Of a stretch of 64,000 bases of DNA, positions 57,690 to 64,000 are shown one piece after another. The notes beneath the pieces were generated by a model. It was not told the origin of the DNA. It saw only the letters and a program-made list of their open reading frames with translations, and did not search any database. Positions within the stretch are counted from its first letter, which is position 1, and the number at the start of each line of letters is the position of its first letter. The stretch is from positions 496,001-560,000 of the forward strand of contig JAEVHH010000006.1 in assembly GCA_017607445.1 (NCBI GenBank). The letters are read 5' to 3'. The DNA comes from Histoplasma ohiense (lineage: Eukaryota > Ascomycota > Eurotiomycetes > Onygenales > Ajellomycetaceae). The position numbers were made by a program, and so were the translations under genes.

Positions 57690-58710
57690 AGTTCACTCAC
57701 TCTCATCTCAACACTCTCCATCTCTCACTTTCACTTCTTTCTTCATCATCTCTTTCATTTCCTCTCTGCCACTCCCTTCTTATGCTGTCTCTGATACTTG
57801 TGAAGCACCAGGCCTCATTTTGGGTGCAAAGATATCAGCAAATGTCTCTTCCACAGAACATTTGCTTTCTTCTCTCTATTCTTCTCCATCAACCCCCCCA
57901 TCCATCAACACACTCACTGAAGAAAGGCCTCTCCCCCCATGATCTCCTCTCACACCTCCACACCATGGGGCTCATATTCTTTATATTTTGCTGCCTTCAC
58001 TGCTGGAGTCTTCACAACCTCCTCTGACCCCTCTTCAACCAACTTCTTCAACCCCTTCTCAATCAACTTCTTCAACCCCTCCCCAGCCAACTCCTCCCCA
58101 GCTGACTCCTCCACCACAGAGCTCTCAGAGCTCACCACTCTTAAAACCCTCATATTCTTCTTCACACCCTTCTCTTCCTCTAATGTCTCTGCTCTGAAAG
58201 GATCAGACACAATCACAGTCTTCAAAACCTGCACCCCTGCAGACTCAGCTGTTGTCTGGCACTGGAATTATAGAGCATTCATCTCTGCCCTGCTCTGAGC
58301 AGACAGCATCACCAGATGAGGTGCATCCAATTGTTTAACTAAATGATGAAGATGACTTTTGTAGCTGGTCATGTCCTCCCCAGCTGCCACCCCCACGAAG
58401 ATAAACACTCGCCCGCGCATGATGCACCTCAGAAGAGGTGTATCATGCACCTAGCATCATTATCAGTATATCAACATTGCTAAGGGCAAGAATTAAAGAG
58501 GATTACTCACAGATTTGCAGGATTTCTCTGCAGAGGCACAAGCCTCACAACACTTCTGAGCATTTGACCTCAATGCACATCAGAAGTCAACATCCCCCAG
58601 CTTGAAGACACAACATTCACACAGAATCTGACTGTTGTGCATCACATGATTAGGGCTAAACTTAGAGCAATATAACAAGTGAACAGCAAATGGTGCTATA
58701 CAGAAATGAG
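57690..58710 (-). pseudogene. Gyp-C antisense spliced gene with six-Cys motif (asC)
   Basis: The minus-strand exon 58710-58511 encodes C-E-C-C, then C, then K-C-C-E-A-C and S-C: C-x2-C-x10-C-x9-C-x2-C-x6-C. It ends two codons later at a GTGAGT donor. Intron 58451-58510 ends in GCTAG, and the next exon from 58450 continues in phase 0, as in asB. That exon has a helical, Glu/Lys-rich stretch (E-E-L-A-G-E-G-L-K-K-L) and then a Trp-rich part where about eight TGA and one TAA break the frame. An upstream intron (58711-58796, GTAAGT...CTAG) is likely, but the first exon could not be joined in phase. The 3' end is uncertain. It lies between pol and the 3' LTR and converges on pol. Function unknown. 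Confidence 0.55.
58417..58448. repeat. 14 bp inverted repeat at start of asC exon
   Basis: GCATGATGCACCTC (58417-58430), loop AGAA, GAGGTGTATCATGC (58435-58448); one mismatch. Next to CpG-rich GCCCGCGC, unusual for this region. Confidence 0.7.
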
Positions 58711-58825
58711 CTAGTGATGCACATGATCACACTAATAATGCCACTGACAAGAAACACCAGCAATAATATGCAATAAGCACTCAAGAAACAACTTACTTAA
58801 AATTGAGATAATCAAGAGAGCCCAT

Positions 58826-59184
58826 TTCAATATAAAAAAGGAGAGAGGAAGAATGATGATATAAAAAATTTAAAAATTTTTGGAAATGAGAAATTGTGGC
58901 AGAAGAGGCAAAGAGCTTTGATGATGATCAAGTTAAAAGAGAAGAGAAATCTTCAAAGAGAAAGAAATTCTTTTTGCTTCTCTGCATGCAACCTCTGACA
59001 ACCAAAGAATCCGCCAATTCCACCTCATTAGAAAATCGATAACAACACACATACAAGCTATCTAGAGGACGCGATCGATATACTGCTATCAACAAACAGA
59101 ACTTACAATATGGGAATGCAATTATCTACTAGCAAGCAATCTATACAATCACTGAGAGCAGCTCTTATAAAAAAGAGGGGCAAT
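58826..59184. other. Gyp-C region before 3' LTR
   Basis: A-rich, no gene seen. Probably the upstream part of asC on the minus strand. It ends with the polypurine tract AAAAAAGAGGGG at about 59170-59180. Confidence 0.5.
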
Positions 59185-59452
59185 TGTAATGCACTTGTTT
59201 ATTATTTCCTTATTATCTTCACTTATTCTTACCTCTTTCCATTATACTCTCGCTACCACTATTTCTATATGTATATATATATATCGATGTATGTATTTCG
59301 CACATCTTCTTTCTCTTTCTTTTCTTCCTTAGCAATTAGCTACACTACATTACACTACTATATTAAATTGCTCTACAATATATTACTATTATCTCTGCTA
59401 CGCTATAAACTATCTTCTACTGTTACTCTTCACACTGTCACTACACCTCACA
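59185..59452 (+). repeat. Gyp-C 3' LTR (268 bp)
   Basis: Same length as the 5' LTR, differing by a few C/T and G/A transitions. Ends ...CTACACCTCACA before the TCTAT target copy. Confidence 0.95.
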
Positions 59453-59457
59453 TCTAT

Positions 59458-60413
59458 CCACAGGTGATGCAGTGTTCACACATATGAGGGTTTTACTTGA
59501 AGCAATTGCATTTGAACATTGATTCACAAAGTGCTCTGACTTGTTGCAGTGTATGCAGACTTCTCTGGCAATTCAGTCAGTGGTGTTCTTCTCTGAGACA
59601 TTGAGGATTCTCAGATGGCTTGTGTTCATGTGTGGGACTCAGTTCATTGATTCTGATTCAGAGATGAGGGATGCTGCAGAGCAGTTCAGAGTGTACATGT
59701 TTGTTCAGCAGAATCCTCTACAATTTTGAAGTGTGTGAAACTAAGACAGATTGTTGTTCAACAGACAAAGATCAGCACAGAATTTGCTGTATATTGAGAG
59801 CTTCAGATATTCTATACTTTGATTATGCAATTGAAAGTTCAAATTCTTGAACAATATGTTGATCTTGACAGCATCATTTCAGTCTTGTCCATCTGCTTCT
59901 AGAAGCTTGCAATTGAATTCAGAAAGATAAATTGTCAATACAATATTCATCTGATGAGTCTGATTTAGCCAGTTCAATATCTTGACTTGAAGTGTAGAAT
60001 TGAGAAAGAGAGAGTTGAGTTGTTGAAAGACTAGCTCTGATGTACACTGATGATTCTGACAATGACTCATTCAGAGTTGAAATTTTGCTAACACATCATC
60101 ATTCAATCTACTATGAATATACCACATCTGATTGGATAGCAAGTCTATTGCTCATTCATTGATGTTCAATTTGATGTTCACTTTTGACTTTCATATGAGA
60201 TAGAGTGCTAGGTCTTTCTTGTATTTATTGAGAATTGAAAGCTTCTCTCTTGAGAGCTTTTTGTGAGGTGTGGATGTAGAAGGAATAGTGAATGTGAAAG
60301 TGCTCATCTCAGCAAGTTGTTGTTGCAATTCAGCTATCTGTAGTGTCTGCTGCTGGAGGATACTTCATAGATCTAAGTTATTGTCTGCTGTATTCAGATG
60401 TGGTGGGTGTTTG
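59458..60413 (-). pseudogene. gag: A5 gag, main part, 5' end removed by L6
   Basis: Reverse-strand match to A1 gag from the knuckle region (C-x2-C...H...C at about 59500-59545) back to the Pro-rich N-terminus, where the L6 tail interrupts it before the start codon. TGA codons at Trp sites; a 63-codon open piece remains at 59879-60070. Confidence 0.85.
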
Positions 60414-61079
60414 TTTGTTTGTTTGTTTGTATTGATTTAACATCTCAGAGAAAACACGGGCAGCGCCTGTGTTTCAGAAGCCTTCTGAAGAGTATGAAGA
60501 CATGCTATGCTGAAGAGATTTCTATATACACAGAGAGAAAGAAAACAGAATTCAGATGGCAACTCTTGAGAAGACTCAGTTCATTGAAAAGGGTTTTACT
60601 GAGCTGTGCATCCACTTCTGATTCAATGTATGGCCATTCATGGTGGGGCTATAGTGTGATTCTCAAGGGAAACTGCTGCTGCTGTGTCTGAAAGGCTTTA
60701 CAGTGAATGAAGAGAAATAACTTTCTCAGTTGATCTGAGAACTGTCTGTGCTTCTAACAGCAGAGAAAAAACAGATGAGATAGACAAAAGAAAAGAAGAA
60801 AAGTGAGTATTCTGAAAAGAAAAATAAAAAAAAGAGTGAAGAAAAGACTGTGCCCTCTGTGGCATCTTGCAGTCACATGACCCAGCACAAATCTGAGAAG
60901 AGAGAGAGAAGAGAGCACTGAAGAAGATTGTGAGGGAAAAGAAATGAAGAGAGACAGAGAGAGCAGTGAGAAGAGAGAAGAAGAGTACATATCTGCAGCT
61001 GAGAGCTGAGTCAGTATACAGACTGTGCTGATTACATCACAGCTAGTTGAAACAGATGAGCTCATCATGCTGATTTAAT

Positions 61080-61335
61080 CATTTGCATCAGTTGAACTGA
61101 TTGAACCAATTGAACTGATTGTACCAATTGTACCAATTGTACCATTTGTACCAATTGAATCGGTTGAACCGATTGTACTGATTGAACTGATTGAATTGAT
61201 TGTATCATTTGTACTGATTGAATCAATCAAATTGATTGTACTGATTGAACTGATTGTATCATTTGTACTGATTGCATTGATTGAATCTATTGTACTGATT
61301 GAATCAGTTGTACTGAATGTTGTGCTATCTGTACT
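61080..61335 (-). repeat. Minisatellite of L6, 9 bp unit
   Basis: Reverse complement of the L4 array (ATTGTACTG/ATTGAACTG units), with different unit order and number. Confidence 0.85.
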
Positions 61336-61339
61336 GTCT

Positions 61340-64000
61340 GTATAGACTTGGAACTGCTGTGGAAGCCTGTCAGATGATGTGTGTCTAAACAGCTGTGTTA
61401 TCTCATACAGTACTGTATGTAGAATTGCATGCAGCCAAGCAGTTCTACAAAGTCTGTAGAGATCAGAGACTCTAGATAGACAACAGCTGTCATCTGATTG
61501 TGTGGCTGTGCTGCTGATCTTTTGAGTCAGTGAGGAAAGTGTCTCTGTGAGTGTTGACAGAGTATCAAATGTTCTGAGCTCTTGTTGTATTCACAGACAC
61601 AGATAAGCCTTGCATCTGCATGCTGAAAGCATCTGTGATATCAGAAAAAGTTCTCATAAGAGAAGCAGAGTGCAAGTCAATGATGAAGAACATGCTGTGA
61701 TATAGTGAGCTCTGAAGAGATCTTCATTTGATATTCCACAGTCAATCTGCTGAATCTTCAGCTCTGATATCAGTCAGAAAGCTTTCCACAGACTCTGCTT
61801 CATCACTCTCACTCTGTCTTTTGACTGAGCTGCTTGATCACTGTGTGGATCTCACTGACTGTGAACATGATCTCAAGTTTATAGACTGGGGCTGCAGTAG
61901 ATGAGATTATCTGCTTAGTCAGACAGTTCACTTTCTCATTGCCCTCTATTCTCATATACTCAGAGACTCATTTCAGATCCATATTATGTTGTCTGAGAAG
62001 CTTGTGGCAGTGACTGTAGACTCAGTTCAAGAAGGCTGCTGCACTGCTTCATATATCTCAGATGACTGAGGTGTTGTCAAGGCAGAGTCAGATCTGAGAG
62101 TTGATACTGTCATCTATGACACAGAGTAGAAGCTTCACCACACACTCTAATGCATAGCAGATGTCAACTGTCTCAGTGTTGAAGATATGTGATATAGAGC
62201 TCAGTGCAGCTGAGAAGCTGATCAGCTGTTTGTTTCTCTGATAGATTATAAAGTTATAGTCAATCCATCTGCTGTTGTTAAGAATCTGTTCTGATTCATC
62301 TGAGAAAACATATAGATTTGTTGAGGATTGACTTCTTCATCATTTCTTGAATATCTGAACAGCACTCTTTTTATCTACATCTTCTGTGAAGTCTGTTCCA
62401 CATCTCTCTGAGTAGTGTGAGATGATAAGTGTGAATCTATTGACTGCAGACAGCAGCATTCTCAATCTCTGAATCTTAGTCTTTGAATGCTGCTGAGTTT
62501 CAGCCTCTCTTTCATATATGATCATTGAGAGAGCTATCTGTGAAGTCAGTGAATGTCTTTCATCCATCATCTGAAGTCTTGTTGCAAAACATATTTTGAT
62601 CTTCTTCAGAGCTATCATTGCTGATGAGAGTTCAGCATCTCAGTATAGAGTTGTGATGAGTGTTGTATGAAAAACTGAAAGAACTTCTCTGATTGTCATG
62701 ATAAGTATCTTTTCAACTGTCCTCACATGCTATTTCAGACAGAAGCTGATCTTCTCACTTCTGTCTGTGTGTTTTGCTGACTGCATGCAGCTGCTGTACC
62801 AGATCTCTGTGTTATAGAGCAGTGAGAAAATCACACAGATAGTGACTATCTTTCACAGAGCATCTGCTGAAGACTCATTTCTGATCTTCTCTAGACTTCA
62901 AATGTGCTGAGCCACAGCTCTTGTCTTCTTTGCTCAGACAGAGACATGTGATCTTCAGATGAGTCTTCTGTCAAAGTGTATATTCAGTCAGTGAAATACT
63001 GGCTTCTGTTCAGCTGAGACAGTGACAGAGTGTATGATCAGATTCTCTGACACAATCACTGATGATGCTTCATTATATCACTTTCTTATGAGATGAATCA
63101 TCTCAAGTTTCTCTGATGTGAAGATTATTTTGTTTGTCTCCCCTCATCTCAGAATACTCTGTATATCATGGCTGAGAAGAATAGCATTGCTGTCAAGTGA
63201 GTGCATAGCTCATCAAGTATTCAGATCATCTGCATAGTCAAAACACAATTTCAGATTCTGCCACAGCAGCTCTGTCAGATACAGAAGAAACAGTATTGAT
63301 GACAGAGAAGATCTCTGTGATATACCACATTGCATCTGATGTGCTACTGTGATGATCCTCTTCAGTCAGATCTGAGCTCTGTGTTCAGTGAGAAAGCTGT
63401 CAATGAATTGTAGCAGCTTATATGATCATCTCTGTTGTGTCATTCACTGAAGCAGCTGTCTGTGCAGCACAGCATCAAAGACACTCTGCACATTCATTGT
63501 GATCATGGATATCTTCTTGTTTTGTGCAAAGACTGCCTCCATCTCATGAGTGAAAGCAGCTATCAGATTCATTGCTGATTGTCTGAGCAGCATCTCTTCA
63601 TACTGTGTACTGACTACACCATGAATGAGTGCTGTGTACATCAGTTGCCTTGCAACAACATGTTTCAGCCTTTTGAAGATTACTGAGAGAAGAGCAATGA
63701 GTCTTCAGAAGTGAATCAAGCTTCTGTCTCTTTTATCTATCTTGAATATCATTGCCATTTCTGTCAGCTTTCAGATTTGTGGAAAGTGGCAGAGCTGAAG
63801 GCAGCAGTTGTATAGCTGCTGTACAAAGAGAAACACATGCTGTCAGTATGTCTTGAGCAGTCACACTGTGATTTCATCTGTGTCTGAAGAGATACTCTGT
63901 ACCTCAATGATGTTGCACTCTATCTCCTTCATCTCAACTCAGAGATTTCAGAGCAGGTTTCTCATGCCACTCCAGTGCTCATTATTCAATAAATTGTATT
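61340..64000 (-). pseudogene. L6 ORF2 (RT, RNase H, Cys/His end), decayed
   Basis: Reading leftwards from the window edge: RT fingers and palm (63100-64000, including an open frame at 63444-63641), RT thumb and linker (62340-62960, open at 62340-62618), RNase H (about 61860-62340), and the C-terminal Cys/His segment at about 61560-61620. Same domain order as L4. TGA stops throughout; 5'-incomplete because of the window edge. Confidence 0.78.

Larger units (their letters stand above)
52048..59452 (+). mobile_element. Gyp-C: complete Ty3/gypsy element with antisense gene
   Basis: A 7,405 bp plus-strand element with two 268 bp LTRs. The target duplication is CCTAT (52043-52047) and TCTAT (59453-59457); the single difference is a CpC transition of the kind seen everywhere else. 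It has gag, pol with chromodomain-like end, then about 1.7 kb with an antisense spliced gene, a polypurine tract and the 3' LTR. Confidence 0.93.
47858..60413 (-). mobile_element. Gypsy copy A5, carrying Gyp-C, cut by LINE L6
   Basis: Minus-strand family-A copy: 3' LTR 47858-48390, pol to 51956, gag end to 52042, then Gyp-C (52048-59452), then gag from 59458 to about 60413, where the L6 tail begins. The 5' LTR should lie to the right of the window beyond L6. GACAT at 47853-47857 is the expected left target copy. Confidence 0.88.
60410..64000 (-). mobile_element. LINE copy L6 (Tad-type), 3' half in window
   Basis: Minus-strand LINE beginning with its (TTTG)n tail at 60410-60432 on the plus strand. 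Then 3' UTR to 61080, the 9 bp minisatellite to 61335, and ORF2 to the window edge. It matches L4 in reverse over its whole visible length. It inserted into A5 gag. The 5' half should lie to the right. Confidence 0.9.

Noticed and set aside
57939..58298. 119-codon plus-strand frame rich in Ser/Pro/Phe
   Set aside because: Opposite strand of asC; the minus strand shows the Cys motif, an intron and TGA-at-Trp decay expected of a real gene.
60754..61068. 104-codon minus-strand frame rich in Ser/Leu/Phe
   Set aside because: It lies in the pyrimidine-rich 3' untranslated region of L6 and is not open in L4.

Overview
The window is a pile of nested, mostly dead retrotransposons from a filamentous fungus. 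I found no host gene that can be separated from the elements. The fungal call rests on three things: Tad-type LINEs (CCHC ORF1, APE-like endonuclease, RT, RNase H), chromodomain Ty3/gypsy elements, and 47-86 nt introns with GTAAGT/GTATGT donors, CTAAC-like branch points and TAG acceptors. Nearly everything has been rewritten by C-to-T / G-to-A transitions like repeat-induced point mutation (RIP). CpG and CpC/GpG sites are almost gone, and TGG codons have become TGA. The species cannot be named from this sequence.

Layout, left to right. (1) 1-7285: 3' part of gypsy element Gyp-D (+), with a 146 bp LTR, inserted in LINE copy L1. (2) 7286-22554, minus: a stack of LINEs, L1 inside L2 inside L3 inside a second LINE family (LX). 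L1 also carries the complete, mutated gypsy copy A2 (9923-16018, TSD GATTG). (3) 22555-23818: LTR and pol end of gypsy copy A3 (-), entered by the full-length LINE L4 (23819-36460, 14 bp TSD). L4 in turn carries A1 (29905-35846): two LTRs identical by eye, TSD GTATG, CpG-rich and essentially unmutated. (4) 36474-47857: a LINE scrap and gypsy copy A4 (+), containing the complete element Gyp-B (37510-44652, minus, TSD CAAAT). (5) 47858-60413: gypsy copy A5 (-), containing the complete element Gyp-C (52048-59452, plus, TSD CCTAT/TCTAT). (6) 60414-64000: LINE L6 (-), running off the window.

The most interesting feature is shared by Gyp-B, Gyp-C and Gyp-D. Each has 1.5-2.2 kb between pol and the 3' LTR holding an antisense, intron-containing gene that converges on pol. 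After in-frame splicing the B and D models read as long proteins (348 and 527 residues) broken only by TGA codons, as expected of mutated TGG or CGA. All three encode a similar six-cysteine motif, C-x2-C-x(9-11)-C-x(8-15)-C-x2-C-x(6-8)-C. In family A the pol stop codon touches the LTR and no such gene exists. A second shared property is apparent self-priming: just after the 5' LTR of A, B and C lies a 9-14 nt stretch complementary to a site inside the same LTR, 35-60 nt downstream of a TATA box, the arrangement known from Tf1-type elements.

A1 supplies the intact reference for gag (CCHC), protease, RT, RNase H, integrase and chromodomain. Even A1 carries a one-base insertion in pol that the degraded copies lack.
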